Shown here: in pieces, positions 36,426-47,750 of the stretch | Layout: the number at the start of each line of letters is the position of its first letter | Numbering within the stretch: position 1 is the stretch's first letter | Assembly: GCA_022747635.1 (NCBI GenBank) | Contig: JAKTNV010000003.1 | Coordinates: forward strand, 11,224,911 to 11,288,910 | Source: Hetaerina americana | Taxonomy: Eukaryota > Arthropoda > Insecta > Odonata > Calopterygidae | Direction of reading: 5' to 3' | DNA: 64,000 nucleotides | Made by a program: the position numbers and the translations under genes | Notes under the pieces: model-generated | Database searches by the model: none | What the model was told of the DNA's origin: nothing | Seen by the model: only the letters and a program-made list of their open reading frames with translations

Positions 36426-36985
36426 TGCTCAAGCAATGAATGCTCAAACATGATCATGTTATCTCTTACTCTCATTTCATGTGAAATGGAAATATTTGAT
36501 TAGATAACTTTATAATACCTGTATCTCATGAGATCTTGCCATTGTTTAATCTCATCGTAAATAACATTTTCAAATTCCATCCGGAATATTAATTTTTCCC
36601 TCAGATTTACTTATGACAAGTTTTCGACAACTAAAGAAAAGTGATAATTTCAAGAAGCTACGGCTCAGCTACGTAAATGGCCCAGCTATTAAATTAAAAT
36701 TCACACAAGGAACAATTATGTGTATTTCATATATACAAGTACTTGTATTTCGTTGGACGGATTATTTTAATTTAAAATCCAATACAGATTTCCTTTTCGA
36801 TTTATTGCAGTTTTTTTTGCATTGATATTTTTTTATGATCCAACACAAACACCGGCCTTGACTGGCCGGTATAGCAGCTCGGAAAGTCTATATTACATTC
36901 GCGTGCATTCTTCGCCATTTTGATCGCCTGCATATCCCCAGAACGATTTGAGTGCGACGTTCAGTGCGTAGGATCTTGTCGCGTT
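36426..36985. other. Unique DNA, nothing recognised
   Basis: AT-rich DNA with one small hairpin (ACCGGCC-TTGACT-GGCCGGT, 36851-36870). No gene was recognised. Confidence 0.4.
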
Positions 36986-37320
36986 CCCTTTCGAATTCGT
37001 CTCATTCCTCTCCGCTTCCCTCGACCAACCCCTTTTCCCTCCTCCTTATGTCCCGCGCGAGGCCCAACATCCATCGCGACCCCTTCCCACCTTCGAAACC
37101 CCCTTCCCCCAACCGTGCCTCCCCGCCCATCCTCCCACTCCCTAACCGCACGCTCACGTGCGCCAGTGGGAGAACGAGAGCGCCTTTTTGGGAGACGGGG
37201 GCGGCGGGGAGGAGAGGCAACTCCCAGCCCGTCCGTCTCCCAGTCCGACGCCGCGTCTCCTTTTACAGCAATCCGCTCCCCACCCCCCACCCCGCTCCTC
37301 GGTGAAAAGCGGCCTTCACT
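36986..37320. other. GC-rich island
   Basis: C-rich on the plus strand with a short G-rich segment at about 37150-37215, then C-rich again. The overlapping 162-codon plus-strand and 109-codon minus-strand frames have no recognised domain. Confidence 0.7.
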
Positions 37321-37879
37321 TCACCACGTAACAAGGGACGACTTTTCAAAACACATGCGGAGAGATTTAAGGGATGGAGAGGAAAAAGTCCTATCGGTGA
37401 GGACGTGATGCCGGGAGACTAATTCGCATAAAAAAGGAAACCGGATCCATCTTTATATGGAGAATCATTCCGTCGACTCGCTACCCCTTGTGAAGTACTG
37501 CTTTGGAACAAATTATCCAAAATCGCCAATCTTATTTCTATTGGTTTCGTAGGAATCTGGTGTCGATAAAGACGGTTATGAACTGCTTCCGACAAACTAA
37601 CTCAACCGCAAATGATCTGGTGTATTTAGGGATGTCGACGGCTTGTGTGCTATGAATCGTTTTAAAGCTAAAAAATAGTAATCAGCTAGGTTTCTATGAA
37701 TTCAAAGGATATTTTATCCTAGATCGTCCTTAAAAGGCATATTTCTCAAGTTTAAAAAGAAAAGTGCCTTAGTGCTTAAAATGTGTGCAGGTTCATGTTC
37801 AATGATTCAAACAAGCCGAATCTTTATGTGGGGACGTATTTGGCTAGGGGAGGAAATATTTTGTATTTAAAGTAGTCTA
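37321..37879. other. Unique DNA, nothing recognised
   Basis: No recognised signal. Confidence 0.4.
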
Positions 37880-37932
37880 TGGCGTAAACACCCCCTGTCA
37901 CACACCCTAGTGGTGGCTTGTAGGTTACCATT
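37880..37932 (+). mobile_element. Worn LINE family A 3' tail
   Basis: ATGGCGTAAACACCCCCTGT, then CACACACCCTAGTGGTGGCT and TGTAGGTTACCAT is the plus-oriented tag without the GATGTA tail. Confidence 0.6.
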
Positions 37933-38775
37933 CATGTGGGAAAGTAATCGTTCGATAATTATTTGACTGATTTAAAATAACTGAGTTCTTTGATAGTGGC
38001 AAAATTCGCAAAACCTACAGGATAGAGTCACCTATTTTCCGTCCAACAGTCTAATGGGATCTCCCTACCATGTGTAGATTTCTTACGATCACCGTGAATT
38101 CATTCACAGGCAATTTTCTAAGATAATTTCTGAAGATATTTCTGCAGTTTCTTCAACTTTAATGAATAAAATGAAATTAATTGTTCAAAATTCCCCGGAA
38201 TACTCGCGTGTACTTAATCGGGAACCGGTGGTAGATAAGTCACATTGATATCAGGAACTTCGGGTGAGGATGAGAAAACCATAGGAATGATGAACTTTTA
38301 TTCTATTTTCCAACTAGTTAATTTCATTAAAAACGTTGAGGAAAAAATGAAGCTGTGATGCTCTTGACTAATACCAAAGACAGAAAGTGAGTCGCGTACA
38401 TTAATCGGAACTTTTCCGTGAAAACCACAAGATCTCGGGACCGAAGAACTCTTTTATTTAATTTTGAATCTTGGAGAACTTCTTTCTCACAAGGTATTAG
38501 ACGAATTCAGTACCAAAAGATATTCAACCGTCCGAACTGAAGAATAATTTAAGTGACATAAGGCAACGTGAAGGAATATTTCTTCTGCTCAAAAATAAAA
38601 AAAAAAACAGCCAACTCCAAGTAGAAGTGAATGCCCTGGAAGCATCAAAAATGTAAGAGAAATGTTGGACACCCGGAATTTATTAGGTACCCTATGCTAA
38701 AACAGCATTAAAAGTTTCCTATCCGTCTCGGGGAATAGGGGAAGAAAGATCCGCAGATCGTGTTCTCCCATGGGC
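37933..38775. other. Unique AT-rich DNA, nothing recognised
   Basis: No recognised gene or repeat. Confidence 0.45.
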
Positions 38776-39655
38776 TTCGAAAAGGTTGTTGGTACGGGCG
38801 CCACCATTTGGGAGGTGGAGGGTGAAGGGGGAGGAGGAGGGGAGGGAAGGGAGGGAATGAGGGATAGAGAACACCCCCGCCTCCTCTACCCGTAGGTTAT
38901 CTCCCGACACGCGGGATAAAACCCCCCGTCCCCTCTTCTCCCTTTCCTCCTTTTTATCTCTCCCCCCACACCGCCCCGCGACTCCACCCATTCCTCCGGG
39001 TCCCTAAGTCACCCACCCCTTCCCCACACTCCCTCCCGACCCCTCCTCCAACTTCAGCATCCCATCCCACCCGCCCTCTCCACAATCCACCCCACCCACG
39101 CTCGCCTCCGGTATCTCTCGAACCACTGCGAAGAGGGATAGCGGACGAGCGAGAGGGGAAAGGAAAGGGAGGGGGAGAGAGAGTGGGGTGAGGACAGGGG
39201 AGCAACCCGAGGAGGGCATTAGCATAATTGCATTTATCGATTTTAATTACGGCGGAAATACCGAACTCCAATGGTCCTCCCCCGCTGTCCTCGCCGGGAA
39301 GACCTCCTTTTCCCACTCCCCGGGCCGCCTCCTCTCCCGTCCTCCTCCCGGAACTTCTCTTCTCCCTCTCTACCGCCGTCACCCCTCGGTCCCACTCCCC
39401 CCCGCCCATCCCCTCCCTCAATCTCCTCCTCCCTTTTTCCCCCACCGTGCACCTTCCCCCATCATCGCCCTCCTCCTACCCCCTCCTCTCTTTTTATAAC
39501 TCTCAAAAAAAACCGTCGTTCCCTCAAAAACGAACTCCCTCGCTCCTTTCCCTGACACAAACGATGCGCAAAACTCCCAAAACCGCCATCGCATTATTTC
39601 CTTTCTCCCTCGGTCCAGTCACCGCTCAGAATAAAAAAAAGGGGGAACAAATAGC
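38776..39655. other. GC-rich island with repeated skew flips around an AT-rich core
   Basis: On the plus strand 38800-38865 is G-rich, 38870-39110 is C-rich, 39125-39215 is G-rich and 39270-39560 is C-rich. An AT-rich core (39220-39262: TAATTGCATTTATCGATTTT then AATTACGGCGG) separates the last two. It holds homeodomain-like ATTA motifs. The open frames are compositional. Confidence 0.7.
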
Positions 39656-40530
39656 GTAATGGCGGTGAGTTCATTTCAACTAACCAAAAACTCCGGATAT
39701 TGATGATTCGATATGAGTTTTTGCCGAATCACGACTTTGACTTTTTCAAAGCAGAGGGAGGGGTTGTTGGGACGCACGTAGATGTGGGTGCATCCTGTAG
39801 CAAGGGTTGCAGTTTGGGTGAAATATGTATGAATTATACGAATTATAATGATAATTTTTTTTAATTTTCGGGGGAGTAAAAATTAAACTCTTTGTGTGAG
39901 AGCCTTCTATAATTTTCGTGGTTCAATTTTACGACATATTCTTAGCTCGTAGCTAATTTTTTGACATTTTTCACATTTGACATATCAGTATATGAAGCAA
40001 AGTCTTAAATTAAACACGCAAAATAATTTCGTATCAGCTTTCCACCAATTACAAAAATAGTGAAACAAAATTTATAAAGTCATGCAGCGGAAACTCTTGA
40101 TATTCTCGGTTGACACCAAAAAACTTAATAAATAAAGGCTTTTTACTCCGTCAGAAAATTATGTAATTACAAGTTTTTCCCAACCAAAGAAGGCCAGAAA
40201 TTACATAAAAGTATTCAGCGTAGACCTTACGTTCCCCGTGCTATTTATTCTGGCATATTTGAACTAAATTCTTGTTTCTCAGCACTGGATTTTATTCGTG
40301 GATTGTAGGTGAATTATTTAGTCGTAATCTCTCAAGAAAGGTGCCTTCAGTCATGACACATGCAAATCTAGGAGTCTATTAATTAATCGGAATTCTTATC
40401 ATACTCACAGATTTCTTGCATAAGTTTTCCTTTGTTTTTTAAGATTAATTCATGACTGATCTCTTAAATAATTCGACTTTTATCAAACGAGTGGTTAAAA
40501 AATATGCAAGCCTTTCAATTATAAAAATAC
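39656..40530. other. Unique AT-rich DNA, nothing recognised
   Basis: No recognised gene or repeat. Confidence 0.45.
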
Positions 40531-41070
40531 AAGGTTGGAATAAAAAGTATCGTTAACAATTTTTTGACGTGTGAGTGATGTACTAAATTCAGACCTTCGG
40601 TTAGGTGTGCGCATGATTGCAGATTTCATTGGCATTGATAAGATGAAAGTGCACACTATTTACACAGAAAACTTGGCGATCCAAAAGAACTGTCCTAAAC
40701 TCGTCCCGAGGGTCTTGACGGACGACCAAAAGAAGATTCGAATGTCTGCTTGCGAAGACCTTCTGCAACGGCATCGCGATGATTCCCCAACAGCCTTACA
40801 GTCCCAACTTGGCACCAGCAGACTATTTCCCATTCTCAAAAGTAAAATTTTCCCTCAAAGGACATCACCATGGGACCCTAAATGCTTTCAAAGAAGCTTG
40901 CACGCTTACCCTTACGGACCTTACAGAATCTGCCTACCAGGGAGCATCCGAATCGTAGAAAAGCCACTGGCAAAAGTGTGTCGACGCTCAAGAAATTGAC
41001 TTTGAAGAATTTTGAGGCATTGTAGGAATATCTGAAATATATTGGCAGAAAATAATCCCGATACTCTATG
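40531..41070 (+). mobile_element. Internally deleted mariner-family transposon
   Basis: Transposase sequence begins abruptly at about 40571 and jumps from the region before the first catalytic aspartate straight to the last catalytic motif (NLAPADYF). The first half of the protein's DNA-binding part and the central catalytic core are both missing. A candidate left terminal repeat is ACAAGGTTGGAATAAAAAGT at about 40530-40549. A worn match to its complement may lie at 41055-41065 (CGATACT) or at 41158-41169 (ATACTTTTTATT). Neither is secure, so the right end is approximate. Confidence 0.7.
40571..41015 (+). pseudogene. Mariner transposase with central deletion
   Basis: The first piece (40571 to about 40788) reads LNSDLRLGVRMIADFIGIDK, then PKLVPRVLTDDQKKIR and CEDLLQRHRDD. 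This is the second helix-turn-helix and the linker, with the WVPHEL-like signature as LVPRVL. The frame then changes. The second piece reads QQPYSPNLAPADYF, VKFSLKGHHHGTL, KEACTLTLTDLTESAYQG and KSHWQKCVDAQE, ending DFEEF at 41013-41015. That is the mariner C-terminus with the third catalytic Asp in PADYF. A TAG replaces the expected Trp near 40960. The first and second catalytic Asp are gone, so it cannot be active. Cut-and-paste transposition is the family's function. Confidence 0.8.
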
Positions 41071-41394
41071 CAAACAATGCTTCTTTATGAGTAAGTATTT
41101 TAAAGCCAAAATTTTTATGCCTGGGAGCCAACCGATCCCCTTCCACCTCTGTAATAGTATACTTTTTATTTTGATTTGCTCCCCCTATTTCTTAGGTTGT
41201 CACCTCCTCTACCCCACGTGCCGTGGTGGAATCGGAGATTTTGTCAAAGTTCTTACGGAAGTAATCCTTAAACACCATTGCTATCATTGTAAGATAGGAG
41301 CGTCGGATAGCCTTAAAGAGCACTATCGTCAATATTGTAAATTCCATTGGGTTCCACCCACACGTTGGTAACAGAAAGAAAAACGGATAAGAAT
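41016..41394. other. Interval between two mariner remnants
   Basis: Nothing certain. It may contain the worn 3' end of the first mariner and the 5' part of the second. Confidence 0.35.
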
Positions 41395-41910
41395 TGTTTG
41401 TACACGGTGGGTTCCGAGACTCCTAACACCCAAAAAATAGGACGTTCGTGCGCAGGTTTGTTCGAGATTGATTCTAATGTCACCCGTGAATGATAATTTT
41501 CTTACGAAGGTTATTACAGCAGATGAAACTGGACTACAGAATGTCGATGCGTAGAGCAAACAGCAAAACTGTGTATGGAAATCTCCCACATCACTAACGC
41601 CAAAAAACACAACACAGTAGGAGAATTATGGCCACATCAAAATTTGATAATTAGGGATTGGTGTATTGGGGATTAGTATTAGCCTGTCGTATCAGCGCGC
41701 ACAACTACAATATGGAGCTTACTATGAGGATGTACTGGAATTTCTCTGGGCCCATATACATCGCAAAAGGCCACATTTAAAAGCAACAGGATAGATGCTG
41801 CACTACGATAAAGTACGTCCCCATATCGCTAATTTTGCCGCGGAATATCTCGCAAATAGCACTATGATGTGTGTTCCTCATCATCCTAATAGTACAGATG
41901 AAATACGCTT
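41395..41910 (+). pseudogene. Decayed mariner transposase, central catalytic region
   Basis: Pieces on the plus strand, in shifting frames, read RWVPRLLTPK (about 41405-41434), FLTKVITADETG (about 41498-41532), KQQNCVWKSPTS, QLQYGAYYEDVLEFLWAHIH, RKRPHLKATG and MLHYDKVRPHIANFAAEYLA, ending PHHPNSTD near 41897. This follows mariner order: the WVPHEL signature, the first catalytic Asp (TADE for TGDE), and the second (HYDK for HHDN). The third motif is just reached and not complete. It overlaps the preceding copy at the signature but differs in sequence, so it is a separate insertion. No terminal repeats were found, and the copy is not functional. Confidence 0.75.
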
Positions 41911-42780
41911 AGAAGCAGACGTAGGCAAATGAAAATGTTTCTAATTCCAATGGCTGCTGATAACTTCATACTGGAGAGATCAAATGCAACTTGTACCACG
42001 TACGTATTACACGTTAAGCTAGCAGTAAAACGAAATTATTTTTTTCATAATAAATGACATTAAAATATAAAATGCATAATCACTCTTAATTTACCATTCT
42101 TCGTATTTTCTCCAACTTATATCCAAATCCTTATTTTTCATCCAGCATCTAATTGTAGTTTCTTCTGCGTGGATGCTACCTAATATATTTTAATTTTACT
42201 TCATTATTATTTCCAAATGTATAGTGCATATTCAGTTTGGAAGTGTGGCTATAGGAAATAAATAGTGTAGTCTAACGAAGAAAATGAGTCTTAATATATT
42301 AATCACTTGATTCGAACGTAAGTAAAAGTAATTAACTTCATAAAAATGTTAATGTAGAAGTCTTAACTTCGTGAAATCACATATTTAGTCAGACATTAAT
42401 TCACAGACACTCTTTCATCCTGCCATAACTATCTCTACTCCGATATTGCAATGCTTGCTTGTTTATATTTAACAGCATTGCTCTTTATGATAAAAGATTG
42501 CCTGTTTCCATAATTAAAATATTATGTGCCTTCACTTTGACGTATTTTTAAGATGCCTGTTCCCATCCCAAAAAATGCCTTTTACGGAAAAATACCAATA
42601 ATAATTTCCATCAGTTCAACTAACGTGTGAAGCAATTTTATCATTGTAAGGTATCACCTAATGTTTACAATCATTAACATAAAGAATCGGGAATTTCGAT
42701 TTTCGATCAAACAATTCCCCACAACGCTCTCATTCACCATATGATATATTTTCCATCGGCATTAAATCTTCGCGTGCACA
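41911..42780. other. Unique AT-rich DNA, nothing recognised
   Basis: No recognised coding or repeat signal beyond the mariner remnant. Confidence 0.4.
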
Positions 42781-42928
42781 TTACTTTGTTTCATTTTCAC
42801 GTTTCCTTTCCCCTCGGAAGGACCGTATCTCGTCGCGTGATTAGACCGTGAGATTTCGAAGAAAAGGGGCAGACTTTTTAAAAATACCTCGTCCGGGTAA
42901 AGAGATTGGGGTGCTCGATATTCGCGTG

Positions 42929-43129
42929 ATGGCAGGTAAGTACGGGAGATCTTATCGATTGGCGTGCTGTGTCAAAACAGGAGAAGATAATGGGTTCCTA
43001 TCTTTTCCATTTTTATCAGTTTCTCGGGGTTTGATTTAATTGACTGCACCATACATGCTAACCCTTCGTTGTGAATACTGCATCCTTATTTCAGCCAAAA
43101 TGGCAGTCGGAATAAAGACAGAGACAACG
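42929..43129 (+). CDS. Candidate start of a spliced gene: two short exons
   Basis: Exon 1 would end ATGGCAG at 42935, followed by the near-perfect donor GTAAGT (42936-42941). A 159-bp intron would end in TTATTTCAG at 43094. Exon 2 (43095-43129) reads CCAAAATGGCAGTCGG and stops before GTAATT. Joined, the frame is kept: M-A-A-K-M-A-V-G-I-K-T-E-T-T. The second ATG sits in CCAAAATGG, close to the insect start consensus. ATG at 42929 is the first ATG after an in-frame TAG (42842-42844). I do not recognise the protein and cannot find the next exon. Without a downstream exon or transcript data this could be chance. Confidence 0.2.
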
Positions 43130-43131
43130 GT

Positions 43132-44465
43132 AATTTTCACTGCAAGTCCATATTCCATTTACTTCAATGAAATTTAAGAACCTTAAATGATTAATTTATT
43201 ATACAAAATTATACTATTGACAATATTGATAATTATAACTGAAGTATTAGAAAGACTGAACTGTGTGGAGTATGATTCTTCTAGATATGATAAGTCGCGA
43301 GAAACAGTTGAATAAATCTTTTCCAACCTTGGGCATTTTCAATGAATTAAGTGTTAGAATGAAAGTAAATTTAATAACTGATTCATTCTAATTCTTCATT
43401 TATTTACCTAAATTGCAGCAAAAAAGTGTCCCATTTACAAAAAATAATGCAAAAATCCAGAATATTTCTGTAATTAACTTCATCAAGTTAGTTATATGTT
43501 CTCTTTCGATATGAAAACAAAAGAGACATTATGTATTAAGTTTTATATCCTGCTGAACGTCATCGTGATGATTGTTCAACCAAACACACTGAGGCACTAT
43601 AAACATGCTTTATTATTGTCAAGCGACTAAAATTTTAAAACAATACCGAGTTTGACTAACTTGAGACAGGCATAAAGCTTGTAATTCCCGGATGGAACAA
43701 TCCCATTCACTCCAATGCAGCCACTATACTTTCAATTGCTCCTCGATCACTCGAAGCTTTCTCCCATTACTATCACTAAACAGCTTTCCCTATCTTTCCT
43801 CTTCTCACCGAATGACTTTGTTATTATATTAGGACCAATTATTAGGACCAATTATTAGGACCAATTTAGATACAACTAAATTATTAATTCCTGGAAATAT
43901 TTATTACTATCAAAATTTATTCATTATATCTAGCTACTATGGCTTCGTATTCACAATATTCACACATCTTTAGTTATCACTGCAATTTCATTGACTTCTG
44001 ACCTTATAACGATAAATTAAGCTTGCCTGCTACATTGTGCTCAATGGTGATCTTTAATGAAACAGTTCTTCCCCTTCGGTCAACATTATGGCATACATTG
44101 CGCCATAGCGTTTAAAAATTAATTCCTTATTTCCACCTAACGTTTTTGAAAGTGAATGGATATTCTGGGCGCAAGCTTAGCTACAGTTTTGTAGTTACCA
44201 TATACTATTTCAGCAAAATTTGTCCAAGTTGTCCCACCTGATTAAATACTCCACACTTTGAATAACGAAAAGAGGATTTACTCCTGGAAAAAGGCAGCCA
44301 AAAAACCTATTTATTAATACGCGGTGAGACTAGAATAATAACAACCACTCAGCATTTTTGTGAAAAATCACTATTGTCGGGATAATTTTAGTTTCAATAA
44401 TAGTCATCAACCGTTGTCTTAGCTCATTCACTCGTTATCACCAAGGCCGCCATAGAACTCAATTT
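43132..44465. other. Unique AT-rich DNA
   Basis: It contains a perfect 13-bp triplication (43828-43866). No further exon or repeat was recognised. Confidence 0.4.
43828..43866. repeat. Three perfect tandem copies of a 13-bp unit
   Basis: ATTAGGACCAATT is repeated exactly three times without interruption. Confidence 0.95.
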
Positions 44466-45125
44466 CTTACCTGATGAAACAAATGCTGTCCGTCCACACC
44501 CACCTACCAGTCCACCACATTATATCTTCTCACGTCCCACCTCCCCTTTCCCTTGGCTATTCTCGCCCATGGACCCTCCTTTCCTAGCCCCCTCACACAT
44601 CGGCGTTCGCGCAGCCAGCCATCTTCTCTTCGCGCCCGCCCCTCCCCCACATTCACCCCCGCCTCCCCCTACTCAACAGTCATCCCTCCCTTCCCAACTC
44701 TCACAACCACCTCGCTCAATCATTCATTCCCTACCTACCGTTTTATCAGGCACCGCAACATCCGTCCCGACCTCAGTCCAACCCACTACCCCCCCTTCCC
44801 TGCAATGCCACACCACCCCACCCCCCACTGCTTCCTCCACCCATCCCTCGGAGAGTGGGAGAGAGCCTTCAAAGCTCACACCCTCTTCAAACGCCTCCCA
44901 TCCTCCCCTCTGTCTGCCCTGCAGCCCACCCGAAACCCTCTGCTCTTCGCCAAACTCGCCCCTGGCCGTACCTCCACCGCATCCTCCTTACCCCCGCCGC
45001 TGCCTTCGCGAAGTGAAAATCCTTCTCCCACCCACGACCTCCAACCATCCGCATGGCCGCCAGCACTTTCTGCCCTCCTCTCGTCTTCTAATAACTCTTT
45101 TCCAATCCAATACGTCATCGCTGAA
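44466..45125. other. Long C-rich island
   Basis: C-rich on the plus strand throughout, with little G-rich sequence and no flip. Two overlapping plus-strand frames of 193 and 194 codons in different phases show that openness is compositional. Neither has a recognised domain. Confidence 0.7.
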
Positions 45126-47145
45126 TGGCGTTGAATTTGTTGGTTGTGTTTGAATTGAGGAAGTCACACCTCTGGGTGAACGCCGTAGGATTTCCAGGTC
45201 CACGCTATCTTTTCTTCGAAAACATCCTAATCCGGTATCATCCCCATGTAACGCACGTAAAGAATGTAGGAAGCAACAATCCGTTTAACTTGGCCATAAA
45301 ATAAGGCTTGCTAAATATTATACATTTATTGGGTTAATTATTACACGAAAATGTTTTCTCTTTTGTCTTGCCTTAGGTGTTTTCATAATTTTTTAAAATC
45401 GTCCATCGCTTCAGTTACTGGAATATTATCCTCTAAACAATCAAAGGCCAACAATTCATTGTTTAGGTAAAAGTAGGTAATGAGGAGGGCCCGGGAAATG
45501 TAATCATGCTTCACAATTTTCTGCTGAATGTCCATGCGGAAAGAGCATTTCTTGTATCAGTTAAAATTAATGGTTTGCTTTGGTTGTGGATATTTTTATA
45601 TGAAGGCTTGTCGATTCGACCGTAAATGGTGAAGGGCAAGTAAAGTATTTGTAAATCACATGATATTTGAAGTGGAAGAAGTGTTGAGGAGAAATACTCA
45701 AAAGAGATGAAATTTTCAGTATATTCTTAAAACACTACTAGAAATAAGTGGCATTAAAATCTGCAATAATATTCTTTGCTTTGCCTATTTCCTTAATTTT
45801 TTACAATTATTTCAGTTAGGAAAAGCAGTAACGATTAAGTCTGATGGCCTATGATTGGTCAGCTGACGACTGGACAACTTTCTATTCCTTTTACGAATTG
45901 ATTTCCACGCATTTTTCAATTGAATGCCACAGCCTCTACTGAACTACTTGACGGTTTCAGGCTTCACTCCAGGGATGTATATCATATCCATATCAAAAGG
46001 TTTCTCAGACTTAAGGCTGTGTAAAATTACAAGATTTTGGAAATATCATTTAATATGGATTCTACTAACACAATTTTTTCTCCATTCTAATTTCAGACCC
46101 GTACCAATACACAATGGGAAAACCAAGAAGCCTTCATTCAGAACATCCACCGATAAAATTTTAGATCCTTCAAGCACACTCGTATAATAAGATACTCTCC
46201 ATCCCTCTCTGTGAATATGTATATGTTATTATAATAATATCAATAAAGTCATATAAAAATGACACAATTTAATGAAATGTTTTACTCACTACTCTTAAAA
46301 AGTACGAAATCTTACAATATGCATGACGGTGGACGGCAAAATAATAGTTTGAAGACAATCAATTCCAACATAATTTAAAAAGGGAGAAATGATGGACCAT
46401 ATTAAAACTAAAGTTTACGGCTTTGCATTTAGAAAATAAATTACGTACAATTCAATTAAAAACAGCAAATTGTGTTGTTCTGCATATATTTGCTAAATGG
46501 TTGAATGAAAATCATTTGCGAGTGCGTCTTTCCATCGATCTTCCCATCATCTTTGTTCCTGTTTCTTTTTCTTGGCCTAGATATTTTATGTTTGTTAGTG
46601 CGTTTCATAAAAAGGATTTGTTGGTAAGAGAATCGCTTTTTCAAGTGCAGTAAAATGTCTCATCGGTAGTCCCATTAAGTTTTCTTTTCAATCCCTTATT
46701 TAATTCGAAAAAATAATAAGTGTAGCATGAAGTATCATCTTGGGGACAATGGGCCTTGCATTTTGAAGTGTCAAATAATTCATGCGAGAAACTTGACTGT
46801 AATGTAGCATAATGGGCAGTAAGCTAAAGGCAAGTATTGAAATTCATAGGAAGAAAAACAACGCAATGGAGATCTGAAGATTTTACAATTTAATTATCGA
46901 GGAATATAAATAAATTAAATAAAAAGAGAGAATAAGAACGATAGGGAACTAGTTCCCGATTTTATAAAATTATAATTAATTAATACACACATGAGCTCGT
47001 CCGACTGAATGAAAACTGTCGTTATTGCCCAGACGATGGTTTTTAACGAGCTGTATTTGCATTTTTAGGAGAATAATAATCGACGAGACGCGCGTCTATC
47101 AAATTTTCTCGAATCCTGGATGTCTTCTGGGACAAAATAAGAATT
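45126..47145. other. Unique AT-rich DNA, nothing recognised
   Basis: No recognised gene, RNA or repeat on either strand. Confidence 0.45.
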
Positions 47146-47750
47146 TCTCCGAAGCCCGCCCCATTCTCCTTTCCTTTACACCCCATTCCTCTCCCCCGAC
47201 CCGCTTCCCCATGCCACTGCAAGTCACCTGCTTCCCCTCCCCCTCCCCTCCCTCCCTTACGTGGATCCTCACCTCAGGCACCCTGTACCCGTCTCACGGC
47301 AGAGAATCCTTTCCTCCTCCCCTGCCCTCTTGCGGTGTGACTTGGGTCCGGAATCCACTTTAATTATTTTCCAATGAGACCCCAGACGGAGGGGCGACGG
47401 GCGAGTGGGGAAGACCCTAGGGGTACGCAGGGGAAGGGGGGGAGGGTGATCCACCAAACGTGGGCGTTGGGGGTATTGTAGTGCTGGGGGTTGGGGGTCG
47501 GGGGAGGGGGTGGGAGCGAAGGGAGGACGGCACACGGGAGGATGGATGGGTGGAATCTCTACGTGGGATGTATTAAGGAGACGAGGGGGTGCGGGGTTGA
47601 GCGGCGCGGGGGGTGTAGACGGCGGCGCCGGGTGAGGGTAGGACGGAGCAGCGGCGACGGAAGGGCGCGCGCCCGGGGAGGAGGATGTATGTGCGCCCTT
47701 GTTTAAGAGTCGAGGGGAGCGGGGACTACTGCTCCGATGAGGGACGGGAT
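47146..47750. other. GC-rich island with C-to-G flip
   Basis: C-rich on the plus strand at 47155-47335, then G-rich at 47380-47740 with many G-runs (GGGGGTTGGGGGTCGGGGGA near 47486). The 197-codon minus-strand frame is proline-rich and compositional. Confidence 0.75.

Noticed and set aside
36851..36870. 7-bp stem, 6-bp loop hairpin ACCGGCC...GGCCGGT as a terminator
   Set aside because: Bacterial-type terminators do not apply here and no adjacent gene exists.
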